Below, piece after piece: positions 1-7,918 of a DNA stretch of 64,000 bases. Within the stretch, counting starts at the first letter, position 1, and every line of letters starts with the position of its first letter. The stretch comes from Planctomycetota bacterium (GTDB taxonomy: Bacteria > Planctomycetota > Planctomycetia > Pirellulales > Pirellulaceae): assembly GCA_014238905.1 (NCBI GenBank), contig JABAAE010000014.1, positions 1-64,000 of the forward strand, written 5' to 3'. The notes beneath the pieces are model-generated. The model was not told the origin of the DNA. It saw only the letters and a program-made list of their open reading frames with translations, and did no database searches. A program made the position numbers and the translations under genes.

Positions 1-49
1 CCTCCGGTTTCGGATCTTGGAGGTGATCCGGTTGGGATGGGTCGGTCAT
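1..49 (-). CDS. N-terminus of an unidentified protein, cut by the left edge
   Basis: An ATG on the minus strand at 47-49 opens a frame of 16 codons (begins MTDPSQPDHLQDPKPE) that runs off the window. An AAGGGG stretch sits about 7 nt upstream of the ATG, a plausible ribosome binding site, which is the main reason to believe it. The residues are polar and proline-rich and show no recognisable domain. The call is weak because so little of the gene is present. Confidence 0.35.
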   Translation of the reverse strand, partial: MTDPSQPDHLQDPKPE

Positions 50-591
50 CGCTGGTCCCCTTTGACTGGTGGTCGGTTTCTGCCGGTCATGAATGGTTTC
101 AGCGGCCAGCGATTCATTGCGGCCGTTGGCAAAAGCCGTTGCCGAGAATAGCATCCCTGTGTTCGCTTATTAGCTTAACGCCTGCGGGCGTGGGTTGCAA
201 AATCTAACTTGGAACATTCCTTACTCGGAAAAAGAACACCGGTGCTCCTTTAAATGTTTGGCAGGACAAAACCATAACGGGTTTGATCAGGTTCGTCCGC
301 TCCCTTGTACCTGACCGACTCGCTGTGACCACAGCGGCCATTGCTGGCCCGAGAGGTGAAATCAAGCGGCGGAGAGGAGACTTCGATGAGTCATCAGTCC
401 CGTGTTTCACCCCGTTTTGAGGGCGGCGTAGTTTTTGACCTTACGCGCACGCGATACGCCCAAGCAAATCAAAAAACGGTCCTTAAATTGGAATCCCAAG
501 AATGGGACGTTGGTTGGCTCTCGTCAAAAACTCGGCATATCAAGAAACCGCCGGAGAATTGATTCCTTCGTTGTCCATCGCCAATGGCACT
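50..591. other. Intergenic region, no supported gene
   Basis: I see no frame with convincing protein character on either strand. Short open frames here have arginine/serine-rich, low-quality composition typical of chance translation. No HicA-like toxin frame is visible downstream of the HicB-like gene that ends at 592. Confidence 0.5.
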
Positions 592-927
592 TTACAGGTG
601 AACCGGGATGGACCGTCGCTGTTCGTCCGGTTCGGCGACTGCCAGTGGATCGATCCAGGGAATGGGCGTTTCGCTTTCCATCAGCTCGGCAACCCGTTTT
701 TTGAAAGCGGTAACCATTTCCCGTATCGCTGCACGTTCGTTGGCCGCACGACAATTCAGTCCCGGCAAGTTCGCCACCCGAGCCCCAACGCCACCGCCTG
801 GATCGGGGGAGATATAGACGATGCAGCTGAAAACCGGCACATCACGTGGGATCAGTGAATCAGTCTTCGGCAATTCCCTCCCGCTTTGCGGTTTGGGTTT
901 TTCGTCTTGTGGTTCGTCGGCTGGCAC
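592..927 (-). CDS. HicB-like / type II antitoxin-fold protein (orphan)
   Basis: The 111-residue product starts from a GTG codon (925-927). Residues about 30-70 read SCIVYISPDPGGGVGARVAN then LPGLNCRAANERAAIREM, which matches the HicB-like layout: a short beta-sheet describing the protein's own 'gloss' (v-ar-v-anLpG), followed by a helix of regularly spaced A/E/R residues. A charged N-terminal tail (PADEPQDEKPKPQSG) precedes it. HicB proteins normally neutralise a HicA mRNA-cleaving toxin, but no HicA (KGSH-type dsRBD fold) is visible on either side, so an antitoxin role is not supported by context. Alternative: one of the many stand-alone HicB-fold proteins of planctomycetes with unknown partner. 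Confidence 0.6.
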   Translation of the reverse strand: MPADEPQDEKPKPQSGRELPKTDSLIPRDVPVFSCIVYISPDPGGGVGARVANLPGLNCRAANERAAIREMVTAFKKRVAELMESETPIPWIDPLAVAEPDEQRRSIPVHL

Positions 928-1736
928 GGCGATGTTGGGGTGAATGGTTCAAAGATGCAAATCGGCGACTGACAGGGATTTTAACATCTTGTCCAGCCTA
1001 ACTCCAGCTAAACGGCGATTCCGTATTGACACCTTCAATCCATTGGTGCTTAGCACTTGGACGGTGTGGACATAACGCGATATTATTCTGGTATGTCCCG
1101 ACGATCTTTTTTTCACGGGCGAATTCTATCATCTGTCCTACAGCTTACGCAAAGCGTTTTGAGAGCCGTTTAATGGATTGGCCCTAAGGCCTCGACCCAT
1201 TGCGGAACCTCTTTTCGAACTCCGAATCAGCCAGATTACCGACTCAAAACACGTTGATTGAATCGGGAAAGGATTGGCAGTTACGGCCAAATCAGCGATT
1301 GAGTTTCCCAGAAACCTTTTTTCAACGTTTCATGACCCCGGTTCGGATGTCCTGTAAAACGATCCTTTTACGGCACGACTCACGCGTGACGAGTTTTTGA
1401 CACATTCCACAGATGCTTGATTGAGAAATCGAAGGCCGGCGGTATCGCGGCTCATTGGAGAACAGCAGTGTCATTTCTTGTCGACCGTTTGGTAGCTGGA
1501 TGCCGAAGAGCCGGCTGTTCTCGCCCGTCACTTTGCGGTTTCTCTAGCAACCTATCGTGCATTCGCTCCCGCATTCCTCCATAGTTTGTTAGATTAGGAG
1601 AATCCTGAGGCATTCACCGGCCCCATGAACCCAGATTTTCTCAAGTAGGATGGTACGAATATCAGGGGAAGCTTAACTGAACCACGGTGCATCACGGCTC
1701 TCGGATTCTTTTCCTTTGATGTGACGAATTTCTAAC
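928..1736. other. Intergenic region of about 800 bp, no supported gene
   Basis: Only short frames of poor protein character occur. A segment near 1170-1195 (ttggccctaaggcctcga) resembles segments near 4250 and 37580; this may be part of a dispersed intergenic repeat but the match is short. No RNA gene was recognised. Confidence 0.4.
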
Positions 1737-2126
1737 ATGACTTTTGCCGCATTTACCAAGCCATTTGCTGATCACCCGCTGTTGCAGGAACGTGTCTTAT
1801 CTGTCCTGCAGGCGTTGCCTGGTGAGGTGCAGCGTGATTTTGTGGATGATCCCCGATTCGGAACGGCGATCGAAAACTACGAACCCGGCAAGGGGTGGAC
1901 ACTGTTCATGCCCACACCCGGGCCTCCCGGTCAAGGAAGTCGTCGCGTCGTGCTGCGACCTAAACTGGAGTTGGCATCTGAAGCGTTCGCCAATTACGTC
2001 ATCGCTCACGAGTTTGCTCATGCGTATCTGCGAAACGGTGGTTGGGGCAAAATCACAGACGCGGAAGAAGCTGCCGATGCGCTCGCGGCTTCCTGGGGAT
2101 TTCATCAGCCAGAAACGTTTAGTTGA
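1737..2126 (+). CDS. Small zinc-peptidase-like protein (HEFAH motif)
   Basis: The 129-residue product has HEFAH at residues 91-95, the HExxH signature of zinc metallopeptidases, followed about 15 residues later by DAEEAADALAASWGF (108-122), where E110 or E111 could be the third zinc ligand. This spacing resembles the ImmA/IrrE-like minimal peptidase fold (HExxH then ExxAN/D). There is no signal peptide, so it probably acts in the cytoplasm. ImmA/IrrE peptidases usually cleave a DNA-binding repressor, but no helix-turn-helix gene is adjacent, so the substrate is unknown. It stands alone on the plus strand between two long gaps. The HExxH reading is direct; the family placement is inference. 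Confidence 0.75.
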   Translation: MTFAAFTKPFADHPLLQERVLSVLQALPGEVQRDFVDDPRFGTAIENYEPGKGWTLFMPTPGPPGQGSRRVVLRPKLELASEAFANYVIAHEFAHAYLRNGGWGKITDAEEAADALAASWGFHQPETFS

Positions 2127-2300
2127 GTTGTGCGACTTGTCCAACCCCCACCAACGATGTCAGGCTTTAGACCCGTTGCGAGTCCATGTGGCCGCCTTCA
2201 CTAGGGCCGGACCACAATTGCCGCTGCCCCGGTGGATTCATGCGTTCAAACCAGACCGTCGATTGCTCGAGTAAAACCGGCGCCGCCGTCCAGTTCAGCG

Positions 2301-2408
2301 GCATTGGTGAAGTACAGAGCGCGTTGGTGCAGTACAGAGCGAGTTGGTGAAGTACAGAGCGAGTTGGTGAAGTACAGAGCGAGTTGGTGAAGTACAGAGC
2401 GCGTTGGA
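2301..2408. repeat. 20-bp tandem repeat (minisatellite), about five copies
   Basis: The unit is GAGTTGGTGAAGTACAGAGC. The core agtacagagc recurs at 2311, 2331, 2351, 2371 and 2391, an exact 20-bp period; copies differ only at single positions (gcg versus gag, tgc versus tga). A period of 20 is not a multiple of three, so it cannot encode a regular peptide repeat. It lies between the HExxH gene and the tail-to-tail FG-GAP gene. There are no spacers, so it is not a CRISPR array. Confidence 0.9.
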
Positions 2409-2491
2409 GTCGTCCCAGAATGTAATCGTCGTGTCCGGTTGCAAGCAAAGAGCCAGCCCATCGCTCCTCCGGTAGTAATCGAGAACCAACG

Positions 2492-3907
2492 CTAGGGGGA
2501 TTTAAACTCAACGGTCAGTTGGCGATTCGTTTTTACTCCCTTCATGGACTGCCTCGTCCGGTTCGGCCAGAGGATCTCGATTTCCACGGGACCCTGATGG
2601 TTGCCGAGCCCGAAGTGCAAGGTCGTCTCGCATTGATTCCCTTCGCCTGTCCCCGTTTCGACCTGACGAGTAAATGTAGTGGCACCCACACTGACGCGCG
2701 CTTGAGCGCCGATCGCCGAACGATTGATCGCTGCGCCGTCGCCTACCAACCGCAACTTCAACCAGGCGTGTGGTGAACCTTGATTCTGAAACAACTTCCC
2801 CGCCGTGGTGAGGTCGAGGTCACCGTCGTTGTCGTAGTCCGCCCAGGCAGCCTGGTAAGTAGGAGGTAAGCCGGAGAGTCCCGCGGCCTCCGAAACGTCC
2901 TTCACCGTAAACTTGCCGTTGTTGCGAAATAACACCGAGTTGTTTTTGCGCCCAAACGAAGCCACGCCGTAAACCGTGGTGAAGAATAGATCCAGATTCC
3001 CATCGTTATCGTAGTCAGCGACGCTCGGCGAGGCGTAAGACTCTTGATAGTGCACGCCACACGTGCCCAAGTCCTCGAATTTGAAACCTTGCTTCTCGCC
3101 CAGGTTTCTCAAAAACCGGGACTTTGGCTGGTCGCCGCGGCCATCAACGTGGGCAAAGTTGCCTGCGAACAGGTCGATCCGCCCATCATTGTTAAAGTCT
3201 CCCCAAGCGGCGCCGATCGAGTGCCCGCCGCCGAAACCGGGCTTGGTCGCAATGACGCCATAGTCGCCGGCGGCTTCTTTCAAGCCGGCTTTTCCGTCAT
3301 TCAACCACAGCAGGTTGGGTTGCAAGCGATAGTTGGAAACGTAAACGTCAACATCTCCGTCTTCGTCAAAATCGCAAGCGGTGACGCCTCGGGTCGCATG
3401 CTTTCCCTCGCTCCGGGCAACGCGAAAGGACTTTCCACCTTCGTTAATCAGAACCAGTAGCGACCGTTCGCTTCCCTCATAGCCGCCCACATAAAGATCC
3501 ACGAAGGTGTCGTTGTTCAAGTCGGCCCATACGGCGCCCCGTGACCCAATTCGCGGGAGGTCGGGTAAGGGGACTTCGACGAGGCCTTTGCCACCATCAT
3601 TGCGGTACAACTTCAACGACGACCAGGAAAACAGGTCTACAAAACCATCATTATTGAAGTCGGCCGCGATCACCGAGCCAGGAGCAACGTCGCCGAATCT
3701 GCTAAACGACTTTCCTTCGTTGTTCTTCCATATGGCCCCTGCGCACAGGTCCGTCCAGCCATCGTTGTCGAGATCCACCCAGCATGCCGCGCCGCCCCCA
3801 AGTTGCAATCCGACGTCGCCGCTCACCTCTTTGAAAGTGACCGGTGGATCTTGAGCGTTCGCCGTTCCGACCAGGAACAATAGAAGCGGGATGAGATTCT
3901 TGTACAT
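2492..3907 (-). CDS. Secreted FG-GAP/VCBS repeat protein with C-terminal UnbV/ASPIC domain
   Basis: The 471-residue product has a signal peptide (residues 1-18, ending ...GTANA) and then at least seven repeats of the FG-GAP/VCBS type with calcium-binding loops such as VDLDNDGWTDL, ADFNNDGFVDL, CDFDEDGDVDV, GDFNNDGRIDL and ADYDNDGDLDL. These form a seven-bladed integrin-alpha-like propeller. The last 80 residues (GPVEIEILWPN...) match the UnbV/ASPIC domain that closes CRTAC1-like proteins. It is probably an exported calcium-binding adhesion or carbohydrate-binding propeller; no catalytic residues are evident. The gene is isolated, reading toward the 20-bp repeat array. Confidence 0.9.
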   Translation of the reverse strand: MYKNLIPLLLFLVGTANAQDPPVTFKEVSGDVGLQLGGGAACWVDLDNDGWTDLCAGAIWKNNEGKSFSRFGDVAPGSVIAADFNNDGFVDLFSWSSLKLYRNDGGKGLVEVPLPDLPRIGSRGAVWADLNNDTFVDLYVGGYEGSERSLLVLINEGGKSFRVARSEGKHATRGVTACDFDEDGDVDVYVSNYRLQPNLLWLNDGKAGLKEAAGDYGVIATKPGFGGGHSIGAAWGDFNNDGRIDLFAGNFAHVDGRGDQPKSRFLRNLGEKQGFKFEDLGTCGVHYQESYASPSVADYDNDGNLDLFFTTVYGVASFGRKNNSVLFRNNGKFTVKDVSEAAGLSGLPPTYQAAWADYDNDGDLDLTTAGKLFQNQGSPHAWLKLRLVGDGAAINRSAIGAQARVSVGATTFTRQVETGTGEGNQCETTLHFGLGNHQGPVEIEILWPNRTRQSMKGVKTNRQLTVEFKSP

Positions 3908-4548
3908 GAGCGATTCCTACGCGTGGAAGCGATGACTGGCTTGCCATCTCGTTTGAAATATTGACCACCGACGCAACCAACCATGGTTGTTTTACACCGC
4001 CGGAGCGTGACCAACTAAAATCAGTATAACCGCAGATTTTCCAATAACTCCGTTTGTAAGTCTAAGCGACTCCCTTCACTATCGCCGAAGTGACAACCCG
4101 GCTCAAATCATTACAGGCTCGTCAACTCAAACTGGCGAGCCTTTCTTTTTGGCCAACGATAGGTGGGATTTTATTGCCGTCCCCCCTCGCGACCAACTCT
4201 CGACGCGGCAGTCACTTGTTCTTTTCGATAAGACTGTGCAGTGCCAAAATGGGCCCTAAGCCTCAAAGTCGCGGGATAGACCCTCAATGCGTCGTGTGAG
4301 AGAAAATGCTGAAAAACAGGGGTGAATTGAGCTTGGACCCAAATTGGGTTTTTCCCTCGTAACGTCAGTTGCAATCTGCCAAAAAAACCCGAGTCCTGCC
4401 TTTATTCCGCATATCGATTATAAAATCAGAAATTAAAATTATGATTGAATGGACTAGCATTCTAAACGCCATCGGCGAACATGGCGGCAGAATTTAGCAA
4501 TAGTAAAGTAAATGGTGATGGGCTAACCGTTACGACTAACAGGAGAAG
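3908..4548. other. Divergent intergenic region of 640 bp, no supported gene
   Basis: It separates the minus-strand FG-GAP gene from the plus-strand gene at 4555. I find no protein-like frame. An AT-rich stretch at about 4400-4445 (tataaaatcagaaattaaaa) may hold a promoter for the downstream gene. The gggccctaagcctcaa segment near 4250 recalls segments at 1180 and 37580. Confidence 0.4.
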
Positions 4549-4554
4549 ATGATC

Positions 4555-5034
4555 ATGCAAATCGAAAGCATTGCAACAATTCTGTTGTTTGTTTGGACAT
4601 CTTTGATGATTTGCGAACAGGCAGCGCTGGCCGACCAGCGACCCTGGTCGCAAGATGAACTTGAAACGATGGCAACTCACGTTGTGGTCGGGAAAGTTAA
4701 AGCGATATATTCGTTCAAGGAGCGAAAAGGAGATTACGAGTACACGCGACTGGTTGCAGAAGTAAAAATCGACAAGCATGAAAAAGGCGATGGTGCGAAT
4801 GACCTTATTTACGTGCGCTATTTCACGAGTGCCTGGAAGGGATCTGGTCCTGTACCGCCAGGGTCGAGTGGACATGCTGGTTTTTTGCCCAAGCACGGCG
4901 GCACGTATCGTTTTTATCTGTCGAAGAAGGGGTATGATGGTGCCTCGCTTGACGGGCCGAAAGATGGCGGATTCAACATCATTTGCCCCAATGGTGTTCA
5001 GCCAGCGGATCATCCGCTGGAGAAAAAGAAGTAG
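4555..5034 (+). CDS. Secreted protein of unknown function
   Basis: The 159-residue product starts at ATG 4555 rather than ATG 4549 because AGGAG at 4541-4545 is 9 nt before 4555 but only 3 nt before 4549. Residues 1-27 form a signal peptide (IATILLFVWTSLMIC core, cleavage near ALA). The mature part (HVVVGKVKAIYSF... EVKIDKHEKGDG... HGGTYRFYLSKK) is rich in beta-strand patterns, like OB- or NTF2-type small secreted domains of planctomycetes that contain a 'VVVGKV' motif. No catalytic motif is seen and the family is not identified. Confidence 0.75.
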   Translation: MQIESIATILLFVWTSLMICEQAALADQRPWSQDELETMATHVVVGKVKAIYSFKERKGDYEYTRLVAEVKIDKHEKGDGANDLIYVRYFTSAWKGSGPVPPGSSGHAGFLPKHGGTYRFYLSKKGYDGASLDGPKDGGFNIICPNGVQPADHPLEKKK

Positions 5035-5121
5035 CCCAACTCCCGCGAATTGGTTACCAAAATTGGAGGGAAATTGCGGGCGCAGAGCAAGCGTGAAACC
5101 GGAAAGTGGCAATAGGGAACT

Positions 5122-5700
5122 GTGATCGAAGTTTGGTCCGATGCGGATGGGCGGTTACTTCACAGTTTCAGAGTCCCGGGCGTGGCCAATGATTTTTCTT
5201 TTACACGCGACGAAAAGACTTTGTATTCAGCTGAGGTTACGGCAAATCGGAAATACAACCACTATCCGGGCTTTTGATATGGGTACTGGCGAGCAACGCA
5301 TACCCGCCAGGTGTCCGGGAAAAGTGGGACAGTTGACTTTAAGTCCGGATGGCTCTCGATTGGCAGCCAATATGGAATTTGGTCCTTTCGAATTCGGGGT
5401 GGTTGCGAAGCTGACAGAGGTCCTTTGCCTTGGGCTTATCATTGTTTGAAACCTTGACGAACCGAGAAAGCCAACATTTTTTACATTCCGTCCGCCAGAC
5501 AAAGAGACTGCGGATTTGATGAATTTTGGTTTTGGCCCCGAACGTCCACAAAACAAACTAATAGGGGCGATTAAGCGAATCGTTCCTGTGAAGTTTCGCG
5601 TTTGCCGGACAGCAAGCTCATCATTAGTGAAACGAGCGAAGGATTTATTACCGTTTATGAGTTAAACAACGGAACATCTCAATCGAACCCAAACACTTCA
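5122..5700 (+). pseudogene. Broken WD40-repeat gene
   Basis: Three pieces of WD40 blades can be read in two frames. Frame 1 (5122-5277) gives VIEVWSDADGRLLHSF and then DFSFTRDEKTLYSAEV before a TGA. The +1-shifted frame from about 5255 continues TTIRAFDMGTGEQRIP and VGQLTLSPDGSRLAAN. After a region without homology, frame 1 at 5605-5680 gives DSKLIISETSEGFITVYEL. The 'SPDGSRLAA ... VWD.dGR' pattern is that of WD40 blades. A frameshift near 5250, stops and a missing start and upstream blades indicate a decayed gene, not sequencing noise alone. Its end lies just upstream of the next small gene. Confidence 0.6.
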
Positions 5701-5721
5701 TCGGTCAACATCTTGACTACC

Positions 5722-6117
5722 ATGAAGATGATCACATTGTCCGTCATCCCTCAGGATGTAAACCAGTTCTCCATAGAATTGGATGACAGCACGGTACTGT
5801 TAGCCAGACGAAAAGTGGATGGTTGGTGGCGGGTGGCCCGGCATGAAAAAAACCAAGGTCAGCCATTCAAGCGGGAAGGAGGCATTGACTTGACCAAGGA
5901 AGGTGAAACCGAACGAAAATCAGCCTTGCTTTCTCTGCTTGGACTGGACGCGGGCACCGACCTGTCAACTTTGGAATGCATGAAGTATCCTCTTGGTTTA
6001 ATAGAAATCCAAACGGAGACCGGTGGCATAAGATTCAAACTCACATCCGTGGCCAATAAAGCAGGAAAAACAGCAAAACTGCGGAAAGGTGTGGTGAATT
6101 GGAAAGACCAGGTTTAA
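5722..6117 (+). CDS. Hypothetical cytoplasmic protein
   Basis: The 131-residue product begins MKMITLSVIP (ATG 5722; ATG 5728 is an alternative). No signal peptide or membrane segment is seen. The sequence (VLLARRKVDGWWRVARHEKN, later LGLIEIQTETGGIRFKLTS) looks like a small alpha/beta protein but matches no family I know. A longer frame exists upstream from TTG 5602, but that part is residual WD40 sequence, so I start at the ATG. It may be the tail-end neighbour left after loss of the WD40 gene. Confidence 0.5.
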   Translation: MKMITLSVIPQDVNQFSIELDDSTVLLARRKVDGWWRVARHEKNQGQPFKREGGIDLTKEGETERKSALLSLLGLDAGTDLSTLECMKYPLGLIEIQTETGGIRFKLTSVANKAGKTAKLRKGVVNWKDQV

Positions 6118-6143
6118 ATCACAAACAACCTTCAAGGATCCCT

Positions 6144-6512
6144 TTGAATAATTCGCTAAGCAGTACTGCAGTCTCAGATCGTTCACATGATTCCAACCGT
6201 ATCCGAGCAAGCAGACGAAACTTGCAGACGGTCCCGCATGTTGTGGGCTTGCTCTCGCTGATCTGGTCACTGATCGCATGGGCGGAGTGGTTCTTAGTTC
6301 CTGTTTTTTATCCTCGCGATGGCAGCCCTGTGCCCTACTTGGGGTTCGCACCCCAAGCCATCTTGCTTTTCCTGGGTTGTGTTGGCTTTACAATCATTAT
6401 CTTGCTGTTAGCAAGCGTTATGCACCGCAGGGGTTTGCTTTTCTACGCGATCCCAGGTGCAGTTTTCGTAGTGTTTCAGGTTGGGAGTTTCGTGTTCGAA
6501 ATTTATCTGTGA
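6144..6512 (+). CDS. Small integral membrane protein, three predicted TM helices
   Basis: The frame encodes about 122 residues from TTG 6144; an upstream TTG at 6099 would overlap the previous gene by 19 bp. No ATG is available, so the start is uncertain. Hydrophobic segments are VVGLLSLIWSLIAWAEWFLV, AILLFLGCVGFTIIILLLAS and LLFYAIPGAVFVVFQVGSFV, joined by a short MHRRG loop, consistent with three membrane helices. The function is unknown. It follows the 5722 gene closely and may be co-transcribed. Confidence 0.6.
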   Translation: MNNSLSSTAVSDRSHDSNRIRASRRNLQTVPHVVGLLSLIWSLIAWAEWFLVPVFYPRDGSPVPYLGFAPQAILLFLGCVGFTIIILLLASVMHRRGLLFYAIPGAVFVVFQVGSFVFEIYL

Positions 6513-6561
6513 AACGATAGAAAAACACAAGCGAAACCTTTCCAAAACAACGGTCGATGGC

Positions 6562-6598
6562 GTGGGGCCAAAAAATTAAAACGAGCACTTCGCCCAAG
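6562..6598. repeat. Dispersed intergenic element, copy A (left arm only)
   Basis: GTGGGGCCAAAAAATTAAAA followed by cgagcacttcgccca matches the left arm of the element seen at 13295, 21393, 30326 and 37590 (consensus about gtggggtcaaaaaacttaaa-cgagcactttggccga). A clear right arm is not visible here. The rest of the 6513-6906 gap holds no supported gene. Confidence 0.55.
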
Positions 6599-6906
6599 AT
6601 GGCCAAATCTGATGACGGATTTGGCAAGGGCGCAACAACGACCAAGCCAAGTTTTTTGGAATGCCAAGAGTCAATCCCCTACTCCATATCGTTATTGCGG
6701 CCGCCGGTTGGGACAAGAATTCTACGAGGAAATACAGTCTGCAACATGGATTCCGATTTAACATGGAGTAAAATGAGTGGCCGCCGATTCCTTGGGGGCA
6801 AGAGTGCGTTGTTGACTAGCGTACGGGCGGCCGCATTGTCAACGGCTTGATTGCCCAACTACTGCACAACGTACCCGATTATGAACACCAGCTAATCAAA
6901 TTGCCA

Positions 6907-7863
6907 ATGCAGTCCCAGATGATCCCATCCGCCAAAAAACCTCCTCAGTTGCTGACGCGATTCGCCACAATCGTCGCGGTTGTGACGGTTCTTGGCGCCG
7001 TATGGCCGGTATTGTTTAACGAAGGCAGTGCGACGGGGAAGCTATTGGTGCGAACATACGAAGTTGAAGCGGCTGGCGACGTCGATTTTGAGGCAGCGAT
7101 GGTGGCTGAACTCTACGGAGAAACCCTGGAGGTCGCAGCAAGCAAACCCCAAAGCGATCCGGCAGCAACGGCTGCGCAGGTGTCCCGACTGCGACAGCTC
7201 GATCGAGGCGTGGCTTTAATGTGTTTGTTGCTAACTGTGGGAATACCTTTGGCTTGTCGCAAGTGGCCCAAACTGTCCTGGCTATACTTGTTACCGGCGT
7301 TGTGGCTTCTGGTGAATGCACAGGCAACCGCGATCAACGGTGGAAAGGCCTTCGCAGAATTGGCAGTGCCGGCCCACGCAACGCGGTGGGGAATGTTGGT
7401 GGCACTGGCATTATTGATTTTGCGAAATCCACAAAACGATCGCATTGCCAACTGGGTGTTGCGGACCGCATGCGCGATGACTTTCGCCGTTCATGGCTGG
7501 GAGTCATTCCAGCTCAATCCGCCATTTCAGGACCTGCTGTATATCACGGCCGGGCACGTCGGCATTGGTCTCTCCGAGTCGGCTTGTCACGGTCTTCTTC
7601 GTACAATCGGGGTAATGGATCTGGTTCTTGCCGTAAGTGTCGTTGCATTTCACCATCGGCGACTGCTGTTCTGGATGGGCTGCTGGGGATTGATCACCGC
7701 AGCCAGCCGTCCCATTGCCATGGGACTCGAGGCCTGGCCAGAGTTCGCCATGCGTCTGCCAAATAGCGTCGCGCCTTTGTTGTTACTGTTTCTTGGCTTG
7801 CAGGCAACATTTTCACTTTCTTCATCTAAAACCAACACACAACCAAAACCCGCTACTTTATGA
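6907..7863 (+). CDS. Multi-pass membrane protein of unknown function
   Basis: The product is 318 residues from ATG 6907 (MQSQMIPSAKK...); a TTG 60 bp upstream could extend it. A first hydrophobic segment (FATIVAVVTVLGAVWPVLF) is followed by a soluble loop of about 75 residues (LLVRTYEVEAAGDVDFEAAM...), then about seven more hydrophobic stretches, including VALMCLLLTVGIPLACR, LYLLPALWLLVNA and VAPLLLLFLGLQATFSL. The pattern suits a periplasmic loop held by an eight-helix membrane domain. Its stop TGA lies within a 23-bp duplication and next to the start of the following phosphatase gene, suggesting an operon. Confidence 0.75.
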   Translation: MQSQMIPSAKKPPQLLTRFATIVAVVTVLGAVWPVLFNEGSATGKLLVRTYEVEAAGDVDFEAAMVAELYGETLEVAASKPQSDPAATAAQVSRLRQLDRGVALMCLLLTVGIPLACRKWPKLSWLYLLPALWLLVNAQATAINGGKAFAELAVPAHATRWGMLVALALLILRNPQNDRIANWVLRTACAMTFAVHGWESFQLNPPFQDLLYITAGHVGIGLSESACHGLLRTIGVMDLVLAVSVVAFHHRRLLFWMGCWGLITAASRPIAMGLEAWPEFAMRLPNSVAPLLLLFLGLQATFSLSSSKTNTQPKPATL

Positions 7864-7889
7864 ATACAAAACCCGCTACTTTATGAATA
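7844..7889. repeat. Perfect 23-bp tandem duplication across a stop/start junction
   Basis: Positions 7844-7866 and 7867-7889 are identical over 23 bp; the unit begins CAAAACCCGCTACTTTATGA and ends in ata. A degenerate third copy (agaacccggtaccctatgaa) follows at about 7903-7922 and contains the ATG chosen for the next gene. Each copy carries an ATGA; in the first it overlaps the stop of the upstream membrane protein gene. The two exact copies place their ATGs in different frames. Confidence 0.95.
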
Positions 7890-7918
7890 ACCACAATACA
7901 ACTAGAACCCGGTACCCT

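Noticed and set aside
2301-2408. CRISPR-like array
   Set aside because: The repeats are contiguous without spacers and no cas gene is in the window.
2167-2511. Minus-strand frames rich in repeated FTN/LCTSPT peptides
   Set aside because: They translate the 20-bp minisatellite in shifting frames; the period is not a multiple of three and there is no domain or start support.
4462-5112. 216-codon minus-strand frame
   Set aside because: It is antisense to the secreted protein gene at 4555, which has a good ribosome binding site and signal peptide.
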